Source: Leptospira yanagawae serovar Saopaulo str. Sao Paulo = ATCC 700523
Lineage (GTDB): Bacteria; Spirochaetota; Leptospiria; Leptospirales; Leptospiraceae
Direction: 5' to 3'
NCBI RefSeq assembly: GCF_000332475.2
Contig: NZ_AOGX02000015.1
Span: 558,001 to 622,000, forward strand
DNA: 64,000 bases
The position numbers and the translations under genes were made by a program. The notes beneath the pieces are model-generated. The model did not search any database. It saw only the letters and a list, made by a program, of their open reading frames with translations, and was not told the DNA's origin. This document shows, one piece after another, positions 25,718 through 35,812 of this stretch (the first letter of the stretch is position 1; each line of letters begins with the position of its first letter).

Positions 25718-25878
25718 AAAGAAGAAAGAAATCTTCTTTGTGGGGAATTGCAATTCAAATTGTAAGGAGAGGAGGTTCTCTTTTGGAAATCCATTTCCCC
25801 ATGGGAATCACAAACGTATGTGTTTGTTTGTCATCACAAATGGGGAACTAGTACCAAAAGGCAACGTTAGAACTTGGG

Positions 25879-26184
25879 TTAGATTCCAAAAAATTGGTCT
25901 AACATCAATTTTTTTAGAGTTTCTTTGAGTTTGTCTTGGATGTTTACAATCTTTACGGTCATATTCTTTTCATCCGCTTTGTTTTTAAACGAAAGCAAAC
26001 GAGAGATCCCGAGCGAACTCACGATCACAACCTTTTCCAAATCCAAATAGATCTCTTGGACGTTTTTTTCCAATATTTCAGCGAGAATTTCACGTAACTC
26101 TGGCGCGTTTCCATCTAGGATTTGGTCCATAAAACGAACGCGGATCGTGTTTCCTTTTTCGTCGACTAGTATCTTATCACTCAT
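25879..26184 (-). CDS. STAS-domain anti-sigma factor antagonist
   Basis: The 101-residue single-domain protein is of the SpoIIAA type. The phosphorylatable Ser lies in VIVSSLGISRLLSFKN at the start of helix 2. By family it binds an anti-sigma kinase when unphosphorylated. No kinase or sigma factor is nearby. It lies 48 bases after the cyclic-nucleotide-binding gene, likely in one transcript. Confidence 0.88.
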   Translation of the reverse strand: MSDKILVDEKGNTIRVRFMDQILDGNAPELREILAEILEKNVQEIYLDLEKVVIVSSLGISRLLSFKNKADEKNMTVKIVNIQDKLKETLKKLMLDQFFGI

Positions 26185-26232
26185 ATTTCTTTGGCCTCTA
26201 ACATTAGTCAGGAGAAAAAAGTTGGCAAGTAG

Positions 26233-27444
26233 TTATTTCAACTTCTTGAGCTTATTCTCCATATTAGCCTTCTTATGATAGAATTGGACGAGTTTTTCTA
26301 ACTCTGCCATGTCGGAACAAACAATTTTTCCCATATCCATACGAATAAATTTATTATTTTTCATGATATCAGAAATGATGAGTTCGTCTTTTGGATCAGT
26401 GAGCCCTACCATTTTGAGTAAGTCCTTGGTTCCAATTTCAAAATTATAGGCTTGTTTCGGAGCAACTTTGATACGGTTTTTTTCCGCCAAGGTCATCAGT
26501 GTATCAACAATACGACCTTGTGGGTCTTTCAAAAGAAGGTTGGCCAATTGTTTGTAAGCAATCCAAATTCTCTCGGATAAAAGAGTGATGAGTCTTGTTG
26601 CCAGTTGGGGTTGGGCTTTCACCATCCCCTCAAAGTTTGCTTTGTTGATGGCAAGTAGTTCCACATCACCCGCTGCCACTGCAGAAGCTGACCGAGGTTT
26701 GTTATCCAGGATGGCCATCTCTCCAAAAATGTCGCCCGCTTGGAGGACTGCGAGCATCACTTCGTTTCGGTTAACGATTTTGGAAATTTTTACCTTTCCA
26801 CTTTGTAAAATAAAGAGTTCCTTACCAGGTTCGTGTTCACAAAAGATCATCTCATTGTCTTTGTAATTTCGATTGAACTTGGTGTAATCAATGGGAGCTG
26901 ATTGGAAAGGTTGGTTGATCGTTTGCAATCGCAGTTTTGCCTGCGGAACAAATTGACCATTTGGTAAATGTTTTAAATAACTTTGGTAGGCAAAGGTCGC
27001 ATGCGATGTGTTTTGCTGTTGGAAGTAGTATTCACCAATTTTAAAGAGTTCGTTTGGATCTTCTTCCACTGCATTACGAAAGGATAATCTTGTGATTGTT
27101 GTATCAAATTGTCGTAACTTCATGGAGAAGAAACGAATGATATTCATTGCAACTGCTGTTGACTTTTGGATGAGTGTTCCAAATTGGTCGTAACTAACAG
27201 AGATTAACGATACATTGGTAAGGGAAGTGGCAGATTCAATTTGAGGGTGTTGGCTCATAGCGGCAACCACACCAAAAAAGTCACCAGGTCCTAATACTTG
27301 ATTGGGATCCTCACCGACTACAGCTGTCTCACGGGTGACACGTACCTTCCCCTCACGGATGATGTAGAAATTGTTCGCATCCTTTTTCCCCTCCACAATG
27401 ATGTAGGAGTTCGCTGGGAAAGTAACCATTTGAAAAAACGACAT
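26233..27444 (-). CDS. Tandem cyclic-nucleotide-binding protein
   Basis: The 403-residue cytoplasmic protein has two cNMP-binding domains. The first covers about residues 8-115 (VEGKKDANNFYIIREGKVRV, LGPGDFFGV); the second covers about 185-300 (CEHEPGKELFILQSGKVKIS, GDIFGEMAILDNKPRSASAV). In the second, GEMAILDNKPRSAS carries the Glu and Arg that bind cAMP phosphate; the first lacks them. A TPR-like segment lies between (EYYFQQQNTSHATFAYQSYL). The C-terminal 100 residues resemble a Crp-type winged helix. It is a probable cAMP effector for nearby cyclases. Confidence 0.85.
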   Translation of the reverse strand: MSFFQMVTFPANSYIIVEGKKDANNFYIIREGKVRVTRETAVVGEDPNQVLGPGDFFGVVAAMSQHPQIESATSLTNVSLISVSYDQFGTLIQKSTAVAMNIIRFFSMKLRQFDTTITRLSFRNAVEEDPNELFKIGEYYFQQQNTSHATFAYQSYLKHLPNGQFVPQAKLRLQTINQPFQSAPIDYTKFNRNYKDNEMIFCEHEPGKELFILQSGKVKISKIVNRNEVMLAVLQAGDIFGEMAILDNKPRSASAVAAGDVELLAINKANFEGMVKAQPQLATRLITLLSERIWIAYKQLANLLLKDPQGRIVDTLMTLAEKNRIKVAPKQAYNFEIGTKDLLKMVGLTDPKDELIISDIMKNNKFIRMDMGKIVCSDMAELEKLVQFYHKKANMENKLKKLK

Positions 27445-27522
27445 TCTTAAATCTCTGGACCCTTTTTGCTCAACGTGCCTAGTTTATTATCGGAGATCCC
27501 TAGGGCAATATTTTCGTAAAAA

Positions 27523-28050
27523 TTACTTATTTTTACTCTCTCCTAAAATTTCCATCTGAGTCAGTTCTAATTCTGCTTCTTGCGCAATTTTGCTTGAATA
27601 CGTATTTTTGATAATGTCCTGAAAAATCTGATACGCTTTGTCTTCTCGGCCCATTCGTACATAGGCTTTTCCTGAAATTAAATACGATTCCAGACCTTCT
27701 TCGGTATTGGGAAATTCTTTGTATAGTTTCAGTTCATTTTCAGCAAGTGCTAAAACATCTCCTGTCATTCGGTAATTCGCACTCAAAATTTTCCGAACTT
27801 CTCTTGTTTTGGGATGCCCAGGGTAGAGGATCAAAAAACTTTTGCAGGTTTCAACGGATTGGTAATGGTTTCGGTCTTCTAAAAATTCTTTTGCTTTTTG
27901 GGAAAGAAGATCCCCTTGTCTGTCCCGTTCCTTTGCAAACACGGTTTGGGTATTACCGAGGGCTGATATGGAAAAAAAGGATCCTAAAAGCAAAATCGTC
28001 AGTACGAAAATCCGAATTGGACCTCGCCAAAATTTAGAATTCTGTCTCAT
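27523..28050 (-). CDS. TPR-repeat exported protein
   Basis: The 175-residue product has a signal peptide (IFVLTILLLGSFFSISALG) and TPR-like helices resembling YbgF/BamD proteins (FLILYPGHPKTREVRKILSA, YKEFPNTEEGLESYLISGKA). The start codon overlaps the stop of the VWA gene (TAATG), so the two are coupled. It may be a periplasmic scaffold; no specific partner is evident. Confidence 0.75.
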   Translation of the reverse strand: MRQNSKFWRGPIRIFVLTILLLGSFFSISALGNTQTVFAKERDRQGDLLSQKAKEFLEDRNHYQSVETCKSFLILYPGHPKTREVRKILSANYRMTGDVLALAENELKLYKEFPNTEEGLESYLISGKAYVRMGREDKAYQIFQDIIKNTYSSKIAQEAELELTQMEILGESKNK

Positions 28051-29186
28051 TACCTTTCACTTCGGTCAGAATGGGATTTATCGTGAATGGGTTTTTCTTC
28101 GGAGAGGGCAATAATTTTCGGAATCCCTGTCATATCCCAAAGTTCGGCAGAGGACTTCATTCGTTTCCCTGGAGGTAAGGGGAAAACAAATCGACCTTTT
28201 CCTTCTTTTCCACGTTTGATTTCCACCCGATGGCTCACCAAATCACCCATCCTTCGTTCGCGAAGGGGTGGAATCGGGAAAGTACGGTGTTTCTCTTCTG
28301 CAGGATAAAGATACAATTGGATCATGTATTCCGTTGGATGGGAGGCAGAATATTCATAATTTAAGATATACCCATTTTCTGATCCTTCTTCATAGGGTAA
28401 GACACTGACAATTTGGATTTTCCCAACATTTGTTCCATTCGAAACGGAAGGAGGTATGTTGGGAGGAACGGGATCATGGACCAACTCTGTTTTGATTTCT
28501 TCCTTTGTTTGCAAATGGGAAAAGATCTTTTGAAACGATTTGTCGTAATCATCTGGGGCTTTGAGTGGAAAGTAATTTCCTTCTCCCAGAATGGAGAGCC
28601 GTTTTAGGTCTTCTTCCCCTTTTGGATCAATGTCAATGCCTAGGATCTGGAGGCGGAATTTTTTTCCCGATTGCCGTAAATTGTACAAAACTGATTTCGG
28701 ATCCCCTTCACAACTTTCTACGCCATCAGAGATAAAGATAATTTCAGTTTCTACTTGGTCATTCAAAAGGTATTCACCCACAACTTGTAAAGTTTGCGCA
28801 ATGGGAGTGGAACCGGCTGGCACTAGGTTTGCCAGTTTTTGGCTCACAACAGATGCGCTTCCCCTTTGGATGGGATGGTACAACCTTGCGGATTGGCAAC
28901 CTGCGATCCGATTTCCGTATGCAACAAGCCCTACACTGGCATCTTTGGGAAGACCACCTAATACGTGTATGAGTTTTTCTTTGGCGACAGCCATTCTGGT
29001 TTTACCATCCCATTTTTCTGACATGGAACCACTGGCATCTAATATAAAAACATAGCGTTTGTTAGATTGGTTTTGCGATTGTATCGGACGAGATGTGGAA
29101 AAGAATAGTGAAGATGTTAAAACAAATACAATTCCCAATCGGAAATTTGTATTAGGTTTCTGAACTGGTCCGTTTTGTTTTCGCAC
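28050..29186 (-). CDS. Von Willebrand factor A-domain exported protein
   Basis: The 378-residue product begins with GTG at 29186 and a signal-like helix (GIVFVLTSSLFFSTSRPIQS). The VWA domain (about residues 43-220) has the metal-binding MIDAS motif DASGSMSEKW, the Thr in GSTPIAQTL and the Asp in IFISDGVESCEGDP. The C-terminal part (about 265-360) looks like a beta-sandwich that I cannot name. It is co-transcribed with a TPR protein, a combination also seen in batA/batB-like aerotolerance clusters, although no other bat gene is present. Confidence 0.83.
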   Translation of the reverse strand: MRKQNGPVQKPNTNFRLGIVFVLTSSLFFSTSRPIQSQNQSNKRYVFILDASGSMSEKWDGKTRMAVAKEKLIHVLGGLPKDASVGLVAYGNRIAGCQSARLYHPIQRGSASVVSQKLANLVPAGSTPIAQTLQVVGEYLLNDQVETEIIFISDGVESCEGDPKSVLYNLRQSGKKFRLQILGIDIDPKGEEDLKRLSILGEGNYFPLKAPDDYDKSFQKIFSHLQTKEEIKTELVHDPVPPNIPPSVSNGTNVGKIQIVSVLPYEEGSENGYILNYEYSASHPTEYMIQLYLYPAEEKHRTFPIPPLRERRMGDLVSHRVEIKRGKEGKGRFVFPLPPGKRMKSSAELWDMTGIPKIIALSEEKPIHDKSHSDRSER

Positions 29187-29218
29187 TTGTACAACATCGG
29201 CGAAAAATCCTTTTCCCC

Positions 29219-29845
29219 TTAGAGGGATTTGGGATCCAAAAAAGGTGGTTTTGTTAGGTTTGGTTTTACGATTTGAGGCAAACGGTCAAAATGAGAGTGG
29301 TCTTTTAAGAAACGTAAAACCATTTCACAAGTGGCTCCCCACAAAAGTCCATCCGACAAATCAAAATAATAAGCAAAATGTTTTGGTTCTCGGTTTGGGA
29401 TTTCAATCGCATAAAAAGGTTTGGTCCAAAGTTCGGCAAATGGTAATAAAATGATTTGTTCCACTTCGTCTTCATTTCTCGAAAAGGAAAAATCACCAGT
29501 GTACTTCGCTAAAAAGGGTGTGATATGAAACCCTGTGCGAGTGTGTAATCCTTCCAATTTGCCAAGCACTTCGAGTGAATTTCGACCTACACCCATCTCT
29601 TCTTCCCATTCCCGAAGGGCTGTGATGAGTAAATTGGAGTCAGATTTTTCCATTACGCCACCAGGGAAAGAGATCTGTCCAGGGTGACTTTTTAAGTGTT
29701 TGGCTCGTTCCGTCAGAATGATCCCTTCGGCAGTTGTATGAGAACCAAACAAAGGGAAGATGACACCGGATTTTGTTTCCGATGTATCTGGGATGGAATC
29801 GAAGTCCCTTGAAAGTTGATTTACAAAGGACTGGTAGGGTAACAT
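29219..29845 (-). CDS. Nudix hydrolase, CoA-pyrophosphatase-like
   Basis: The 208-residue product has the CoA diphosphatase signature HPGQISFPGGVMEKSD followed by the Nudix box (ALREWEEEMGV). The preceding ILTERAKHLKSHPGQ fits the UPF0035 motif of enzymes that cut CoA and its derivatives to phosphopantetheine and ADP. The start overlaps the RNase D stop by one base (TAATG). Confidence 0.87.
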   Translation of the reverse strand: MLPYQSFVNQLSRDFDSIPDTSETKSGVIFPLFGSHTTAEGIILTERAKHLKSHPGQISFPGGVMEKSDSNLLITALREWEEEMGVGRNSLEVLGKLEGLHTRTGFHITPFLAKYTGDFSFSRNEDEVEQIILLPFAELWTKPFYAIEIPNREPKHFAYYFDLSDGLLWGATCEMVLRFLKDHSHFDRLPQIVKPNLTKPPFLDPKSL

Positions 29846-31065
29846 TAACCCTCGTCTTTCGAGTTTTGGTTTTGTTTTTTCCTACGTTTGGCAACAAAAG
29901 CTTCTTTGGATCGTATCGCCACCAAACGGTTGATCATCGAATCGAAGGGAAGGCCTTGTATGGCAGCAAGCAAACTGGGACCATAATTTTGTACTTTCCA
30001 ATCAGAAAATACATTCAGGGCTTTCAGTTCATCTAAGTTTTTAGGAGCTGCTTTCAAAATTGTAATGAGTTGTTTGTTGGACGGCAGTAGAGAATGTTCC
30101 ATCCGTCTAGCGCGCATAATGCGAAGTCGCCATTTTTTAGCATTTTCAAACTTATGATTTTCCTCTTCGTTAAGATCTTCACCATGTCGTTTAGAAAGTT
30201 CTGAAGTATCAATAGGATCATTGTATTCTGAAGTCAAAAGTTTGAAAATTTCAGAACCATCTTTTTTTCCAAACCATTCAATGCATTTTTCTTCGTTTGG
30301 ATGGCCCTTAACAGCTTGTGACAATCTGTCGTTATTGAACACTCGAAAACTTGCTTTGTTGATTCGTTTTGCTTTTTCATCACGGTAACGAAGTAGTTCT
30401 AAAATTTTCCTTCGTTCAAGTGGTGTGAAATTGAGGATGTCAGGAAATTTTCCAAGAGAAAATCCTTCTCCTTCTTTTGCTACGTAATCTTCTGAAGCAA
30501 TGAATTCAAATTCCGATTTGGCTTCCTCATACAAAGACCTTCGTTTTAACTCTTCCTCCATTTTCAACCAAATGGATTCAAGGTATGCGGTGTCGAGTGC
30601 TGCGTATTTGAGTTGTTGTTTTTGCAGAGGGCGAATTTCCCAATTGGACTTTTGTTCCACTTTGGAAAGTATCACTTTGTGGTAATGTTCCACTACAAAT
30701 GACAAAGAACTTTGTTCTAAAGACAATAAACGAGAACTGATCATTGTGTCTGCCGTGTTCACAAATTTGAACCCAAAGTCACGTTTGAGTGCCTTAATGT
30801 CATCTTGGGCAGAATGGAAGATTTTCAGAATATTGGGATCTTCAAACAAAGGACCCAAAGCTGACAAATTTGTGATCTTGAGTGGGTCAATTAAGTAGTT
30901 TTTGCCATTGGAATTGATCTGAATGAGACAAACTTTGGGATAATACGTGTAATAACCCGAGGACTCTGTGTCAATGGACATGATTTTAGACTGTCTCAGA
31001 TTGATCAGAGCCAAATCCAAAGCTTTTGCTGTATCGACGAGAATATAGTTGGAATTGATTTGCAT
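29845..31065 (-). CDS. rnd: Ribonuclease D
   Basis: The product is a 3'-5' exoribonuclease for tRNA and stable RNA trimming. The 406 residues hold a DEDDy exonuclease domain (about 1-185): SIDTESSG for the first Asp and Glu, HSAQDDIKAL for the third acid, and YAALDTAYLESIW with the Tyr and final Asp. An HRDC domain follows (about 215-290, LLRYRDEKAKRINKASFRVF). The Lys/Arg-rich tail is typical. It is divergent from purF and coupled to the Nudix gene. Confidence 0.9.
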   Translation of the reverse strand: MQINSNYILVDTAKALDLALINLRQSKIMSIDTESSGYYTYYPKVCLIQINSNGKNYLIDPLKITNLSALGPLFEDPNILKIFHSAQDDIKALKRDFGFKFVNTADTMISSRLLSLEQSSLSFVVEHYHKVILSKVEQKSNWEIRPLQKQQLKYAALDTAYLESIWLKMEEELKRRSLYEEAKSEFEFIASEDYVAKEGEGFSLGKFPDILNFTPLERRKILELLRYRDEKAKRINKASFRVFNNDRLSQAVKGHPNEEKCIEWFGKKDGSEIFKLLTSEYNDPIDTSELSKRHGEDLNEEENHKFENAKKWRLRIMRARRMEHSLLPSNKQLITILKAAPKNLDELKALNVFSDWKVQNYGPSLLAAIQGLPFDSMINRLVAIRSKEAFVAKRRKKQNQNSKDEG

Positions 31066-31106
31066 CTAATTGGGATTTTGGAAATACTGCAATTGTCATT
31101 CTAACA

Positions 31107-32534
31107 ATGATTCTCCAATCTGACAAACCAAAAGAAGAATGTGCCATATTCGGCATCTACAATAGCAAGGAAGCTGCTAATTTTACCTACCTAGGTTTGT
31201 ACTCAATGCAACACCGAGGCCAGGAGTCCAGTGGGATCGTATCCACCGATGGTTCCCACTTATACCGGTATGCCAATATGGGCCTTGTGGCAAATATCTT
31301 CACCCAACCGAAGATCAAAGAGCTCATTGGGGATGCGGCCATCGGCCACAACAGGTATTCTACAACGGGAGCGAGTTTTCTTAGGAATGCCCAGCCCATC
31401 CGCGTGGAATCTCACTTAGGACCAGTGGCACTTGCCCATAATGGAAACCTAGTAAACTCTTGGGACATTCGAAACAAACTCGAACGGGACGGATCCATTT
31501 TCCAAACCACCATCGATTCTGAAGTCATTGTCCACTTAATGGCCAAAAGCCATAAATCAGACCTTCTCGAAGCACTCTGTGAATCTCTCGCACAAGTGCG
31601 AGGGGCCTATTCCCTGTTAGTTTTAACTCCTAGATACTTAATTGCAGTTCGCGATCCCAATGGATTTCGCCCACTGGTGATGGGAAAACGTTCGGATGGA
31701 GCGATTGTCTTCGCTTCGGAAACCTGTGCGTTTGATATCACGGAAACAGAATATGTCCGGGATGTGGAACCAGGAGAGATGGTTGTGATTGACCATACTG
31801 GAATGCGTTCCTTGTATCCGTTCCCAAAAGCAAAACCAAGCCTTTGCATTTTTGAATACATCTACTTTGCAAGACCTGATTCCTATATCTTTGAAGAATC
31901 CGTTTACAAAGTGAGAAAATCCCTTGGTCGTCAACTTGCACGTGTTATGCCCGTGGAAGCCGATGTGATCATCCCTGTTCCCGATTCCGCAAACATTGCA
32001 GCACTTGGCTACAGTGAAGAGTCAGGAATTCCTTACCAAAGTGGTCTTGTTCGTTCGCATTACATCGGTCGCACATTCATTGAGCCCGATCAAAAGATCC
32101 GAGACTTCGGTGCCAAAATCAAATACAATGTCGTAAAAGAAGTGGTGAATGGAAAACGTGTGGTCATCATCGATGACTCTGTGATGCGTGGGACCACTAG
32201 CCGTAAGATCATCAAAATGATCCGAAATGCTGGTGCAAAAGAAATCCATTTCCGAGTATCCGCACCACCTACAGTTGCACCTTGTTATTATGGAATTGAT
32301 ATTCCAACACATAAGGAACTCATCGCATCCACTCACACCATTGAAGAAATTCAAAAATACCTTCGTGTAGATTCTCTCGCCTATCTAACGTTAGATACAA
32401 TGCACAAGGCAGTGGAAGGGCATAAAGGTGGTGGTTTTTGTGATGCTTGTTTTACATCGAACTATCCTGTCGAATTCCAAGACCACGCGGGAAACCAAAA
32501 GTCATTATTTTCGGAATACGCTACGGAAGAGTAA
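31107..32534 (+). CDS. purF: Amidophosphoribosyltransferase
   Basis: The enzyme makes phosphoribosylamine from PRPP and glutamine, the first step of purine synthesis. The 475 residues comprise an Ntn glutaminase domain, whose nucleophile Cys lies in [12 protein letters not shown] after an N-terminal propeptide of about 11 residues, with [13 protein letters not shown] and GHNRYSTTG. The C-terminal PRTase domain has the PRPP loop [17 protein letters not shown]. The C-terminal CDACF motif and several Cys fit the Fe-S-containing type of Bacillus. Its stop overlaps the queD start. Confidence 0.95.
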   Translation: MILQSDKPKEECAIFGIYNSKEAANFTYLGLYSMQHRGQESSGIVSTDGSHLYRYANMGLVANIFTQPKIKELIGDAAIGHNRYSTTGASFLRNAQPIRVESHLGPVALAHNGNLVNSWDIRNKLERDGSIFQTTIDSEVIVHLMAKSHKSDLLEALCESLAQVRGAYSLLVLTPRYLIAVRDPNGFRPLVMGKRSDGAIVFASETCAFDITETEYVRDVEPGEMVVIDHTGMRSLYPFPKAKPSLCIFEYIYFARPDSYIFEESVYKVRKSLGRQLARVMPVEADVIIPVPDSANIAALGYSEESGIPYQSGLVRSHYIGRTFIEPDQKIRDFGAKIKYNVVKEVVNGKRVVIIDDSVMRGTTSRKIIKMIRNAGAKEIHFRVSAPPTVAPCYYGIDIPTHKELIASTHTIEEIQKYLRVDSLAYLTLDTMHKAVEGHKGGGFCDACFTSNYPVEFQDHAGNQKSLFSEYATEE

Positions 32535-32908
32535 TGGAAGAGATCGAACTTTCCAAAACCTTTGGTTTTGAAGCAGCACATTTTTTACCAAATGTTCCAG
32601 AGGGCCATAAATGCAAACGGATGCACGGCCATAGTTTTCGTTTTGCTGTGTATTTAAAGGGTGAAATTGATCCACATACAGGTTGGATTATGGACTTTGG
32701 TGAGTTGAAGTCCATCGTAAAACCAATATTAGATGAACATTTGGACCATTATGTATTAAATGATGTGCCAGGTTTAGAAAATCCTACTAGTGAAAACATT
32801 GCTGTGTGGCTTTGGAACCAACTCAAACCAAAACTACCACTCCTCGATAAAATCACTTTGTATGAAACCTGCACAAGTTCTTGTGTATACAGGGGTCCAA
32901 AAAAGTAA
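32534..32908 (+). CDS. queD: 6-carboxytetrahydropterin synthase QueD
   Basis: The 124-residue T-fold enzyme acts early in preQ0/queuosine synthesis. Zinc ligands are the His in FEAAHFLP and HGHSFRF; the Cys in HKCKRMHGH is catalytic; the Glu in LYETCTSS binds the pterin. The ATG at 32534 overlaps the purF stop by one base; a longer upstream reading lies inside purF. queC follows directly. No preQ1 riboswitch is possible between purF and queD because the genes overlap. Confidence 0.93.
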   Translation: MEEIELSKTFGFEAAHFLPNVPEGHKCKRMHGHSFRFAVYLKGEIDPHTGWIMDFGELKSIVKPILDEHLDHYVLNDVPGLENPTSENIAVWLWNQLKPKLPLLDKITLYETCTSSCVYRGPKK

Positions 32909-33661
32909 ATGGGTCCCGTTTCGGATTCCTCATTAGGATCGAAATCGAAAAAAAAAGGAGCCGTTGTACTTTTGTCAGGTGGACTTGACTCAACTACCTG
33001 TCTCTATGTTGCGGCCAAAGAATTTGGATATCCCAAAACAAAAAACCTTCCGTTACTAGCTCTTTCTTTTGATTATTCTCAAAAACATAAAATTGAACTT
33101 ACCAAAAGTAAAAAAATCGCAAAAACTCTAGGGATCAAACATGTGATCCAAAAATTGGACCCTGGATTTTTTTTAGGAAGTTCACTAACGGAAAAAAAAA
33201 TTAAGGTGAGGAAAAACGCCAAATCACTGTTTAGTGGTGATGAAACAGAAATTCCGAATACTTATGTTCCTGGAAGAAATATTCTCTTTTTGTCCTTTGC
33301 TTTATCACTCGCGGAAGGTCACGGGTATGATTCAATTTATATTGGAGTGAATGCTCTCGATTATTCGGGTTATCCCGATTGTCGGCCAGAGTTTATTGAA
33401 TCCTACCAAAAGATGGCAAACCTTGGAACCAAAAAAGGAGTGACGGGGGCAGGGGATTCCATCCAAATCAAAACTCCACTTCTACATCTAGGGAAAAAAG
33501 AAATTATTGAACTGGGAATGGAAGTAGGTGCACCTTTACACCTTACACATTCTTGTTATGATCCAATCAAAGGAAAACCTTGTGGCAAATGTGATTCTTG
33601 TATCTTACGTGCGAAAGGATTTTTGGAACTTGGATTGGAAGATCCAGCGTTAAACAGTTGA
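32909..33661 (+). CDS. queC: 7-cyano-7-deazaguanine synthase QueC
   Basis: The 250-residue enzyme converts 7-carboxy-7-deazaguanine to preQ0 with ATP and ammonia. The PP-loop is LLSGGLDSTTCLYVAAK (about residues 21-37). The C-terminal zinc site has four Cys (HSCYDP, GKPCGKCDSCILRAKG), and YVPGRNILFLSFALSLA is a family block. It starts immediately after the queD stop. The N-terminal SKSKKKG extension is short and basic. queE and queF must lie elsewhere. Confidence 0.95.
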   Translation: MGPVSDSSLGSKSKKKGAVVLLSGGLDSTTCLYVAAKEFGYPKTKNLPLLALSFDYSQKHKIELTKSKKIAKTLGIKHVIQKLDPGFFLGSSLTEKKIKVRKNAKSLFSGDETEIPNTYVPGRNILFLSFALSLAEGHGYDSIYIGVNALDYSGYPDCRPEFIESYQKMANLGTKKGVTGAGDSIQIKTPLLHLGKKEIIELGMEVGAPLHLTHSCYDPIKGKPCGKCDSCILRAKGFLELGLEDPALNS

Positions 33662-33709
33662 TATACTTAAATTCCTTTTCCATTCCATACTCAATTTAAA
33701 ATCACGAAA

Positions 33710-34087
33710 ATGAAATGCAGTATACCATCTGAGATGATACGAAGAATCGAATTTGTTTTCTCCTTCACTTTGACTCAATTTCTGTTCTCTCATTGTTATC
33801 CTTTATCATTGAACAACCCATCCGATTTCCAGTCGAAGGCATATGCGGAGACCCAAATTCTCAAATGTATGTTAAACGATTGGGATTGCATTGAATTTCC
33901 TCAAGATAACCAGGGCATCAAACAATGGTCGAAAATTATCGGACAATCTGGAACATACCAAAGTTACGGAAATTCTGTAGCAGTGGATCGTTATGGAACT
34001 CTTTACGCAACTGGATTCACTTCAGGTGGCTTTGATGGAGAAAGTAAATTCGGTTCTTTTGATGCATTTTTGATCCAGTATAAGTAA
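33710..34087 (+). pseudogene. Single-blade remnant of an SBBP beta-propeller lipoprotein
   Basis: The 125-residue reading has the N-terminal region of Leptospira SBBP lipoproteins, with a poor signal (FVFSFTLTQFLFSHC) and LSLNNPSDFQS. It then carries one SBBP repeat (KQWSKIIGQSGTYQSYGNSV, RYGTLYATGFTSGGFDGES) ending in FGSFDAFLIQYK. Full-length relatives carry many such repeats and close with the same motif. Both ends are kept and the middle is missing, which suggests loss of repeats by recombination. It could instead be a short intact gene. Confidence 0.55.
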
Positions 34088-34096
34088 GCACCCAGC

Positions 34097-35800
34097 TTAC
34101 CTACGCCATTTGCTTGGTCTGGAAAAATTTTTAGTCCTGCTCGGTTTGAAGTTAAACCGGGATCGATTGATTTTTGGTGCATTGAAGCGAGCACTGTTAA
34201 ACTTAAACCGACCAGGTTTGATATCCAATCTCCCTTTTGGAATACGAGTTCTTTCTTTTAAAATGGAAATGAGTCCACCCAAATCAATTTCACCACCCGA
34301 ACTAAACCCGCCAGCTAATTCTTCTTCCTCTTCCTCACTTTCTTCATCGTCATCATCATCTTCACCATCTCCTTCATCTTCTGATTTTGATTTTTGGTCA
34401 TTCATGCTGACTTCTAAGTCCAAAGGTTTTGGTTCAATGTATTTGGATTGGAAGTTAACCTTCGAATAAAAATCGATGATTTCTGTTTCGGCCAATTGAG
34501 GTGAAATCAATTCGTTATATTCTTTTTGAAAAGTTTTGGAGAGAATAAAAATCTGACTTTGTGATTTAAAACAGGAAAATATATAATATTCTTTTTTAAA
34601 ACTTTCTAAATTTGCTTCTGGTTTAGCCACTTCTAATATAAACGTGTATGTGCCATCCCTGTATTCTGATGAATACGTTTCAAAAACGATATTTGATTTT
34701 GGGTATTTTTTTTGAATCACATCAACTAACTTTGTTTTTATGAAATTCTTTAATGTTGGTTCAATTCCGTTTGAAATAATATCTGAATTGATCTTTTGTG
34801 TGACATTGATGGCTTGTATTTTATACAAACCATGAATTGGATCATAAAAACTTACCTTTGTTTTACCGTCATTTAACACTGCATATCTGGCATCCACGGG
34901 AATTTTGGTATCGAATAACCCTGAATCTGAAATGTAAGTATGGTCTTTTACATCACCATAAACTGGGTTTAGGTATTTGATCGGTAATGGTTGGCTATTT
35001 TTATTCTCTAAAGAATTTAGGAATTGGTCTTTCGTATGATCAGAAAATCGATAGTCTTGGTTATATAATCTAACTTCATTGAAAATATTAAAAGTAGGTA
35101 AAAGTAACAAACTAATCAGTCGTCTATATCCATATTTGTAAGTGAAACTATTCGATTCCTTTTTAACAGGATTTCGAATGTATACGGCATAATAATGGTT
35201 TTCATAATTAACTGTGGGTAATATTCCTAAAGACAAAAAGAACAATGCAAGATTGTGATGGTCCTTTTCTTTCTTTTGGTATACAATGTAATAATATTGG
35301 GAACAATTTTCATACTCACGATATAAACTGAATAAACCGTAGTTTTGTAGGAAATAGGTATTTTCATCTGTGAATTCAGCTAATTTTAGTAGGATCTCTT
35401 TTTCTTTTTCATCAATTGGCAATGATTGGATTTGTTTGAATCGATTGAAATTTTGGGAACTTCTGAAAGATGCAAATAATTCAAAATGAGGCCAGTTTTC
35501 CGGGATACGAACCACTTCTTTGATGTGTTTGGTTGGAATTCCTTTGAGATTTAAATTGGTCCTAAGATTTTCTATGAATTGAACGTCCATCATCCATTGG
35601 GAATTTATGATAGTGCTTGGATTTTTTGCGGCCGAAGCGTAAGGGATCGTGGAAATGAAACAGGCAGTTCCGTTTCCGTCAAAAACGGTTTCTCCTTCCG
35701 AGATTGGGATTTCGTTCCCATTGTTTTTTGAAACCCGAGTGTGGTACCAACTGATTTGGCAATTGAATAGAAAGACAATGAGGAGATAAAAGGATTTCAT
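34097..35800 (-). CDS. Large hypothetical lipoprotein with acidic and basic tails
   Basis: I do not recognise the family. The 567-residue product (ATG 35800) has a lipoprotein signal (SFYLLIVFLFNC), a long mixed region with Tyr-rich segments (NYENHYYAVYIRNPVKKESN), a highly acidic run at about residues 470-495 (Asp/Glu only for long stretches) and a basic, Arg/Phe/Lys-rich C-terminus (INRSRFNFKPSRTKN). The acidic run followed by a Gly-rich, then Arg-rich tail suggests a flexible exposed surface segment. It converges on the SBBP remnant. Confidence 0.7.
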   Translation of the reverse strand: MKSFYLLIVFLFNCQISWYHTRVSKNNGNEIPISEGETVFDGNGTACFISTIPYASAAKNPSTIINSQWMMDVQFIENLRTNLNLKGIPTKHIKEVVRIPENWPHFELFASFRSSQNFNRFKQIQSLPIDEKEKEILLKLAEFTDENTYFLQNYGLFSLYREYENCSQYYYIVYQKKEKDHHNLALFFLSLGILPTVNYENHYYAVYIRNPVKKESNSFTYKYGYRRLISLLLLPTFNIFNEVRLYNQDYRFSDHTKDQFLNSLENKNSQPLPIKYLNPVYGDVKDHTYISDSGLFDTKIPVDARYAVLNDGKTKVSFYDPIHGLYKIQAINVTQKINSDIISNGIEPTLKNFIKTKLVDVIQKKYPKSNIVFETYSSEYRDGTYTFILEVAKPEANLESFKKEYYIFSCFKSQSQIFILSKTFQKEYNELISPQLAETEIIDFYSKVNFQSKYIEPKPLDLEVSMNDQKSKSEDEGDGEDDDDDEESEEEEEELAGGFSSGGEIDLGGLISILKERTRIPKGRLDIKPGRFKFNSARFNAPKINRSRFNFKPSRTKNFSRPSKWRR

Positions 35801-35812
35801 ATTGGGAACCAA

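Noticed and set aside
31066..32533. A possible preQ1 riboswitch ahead of queD-queC
   Set aside because: queD overlaps the purF stop, so no leader exists, and the 41-base gap before purF is too short.
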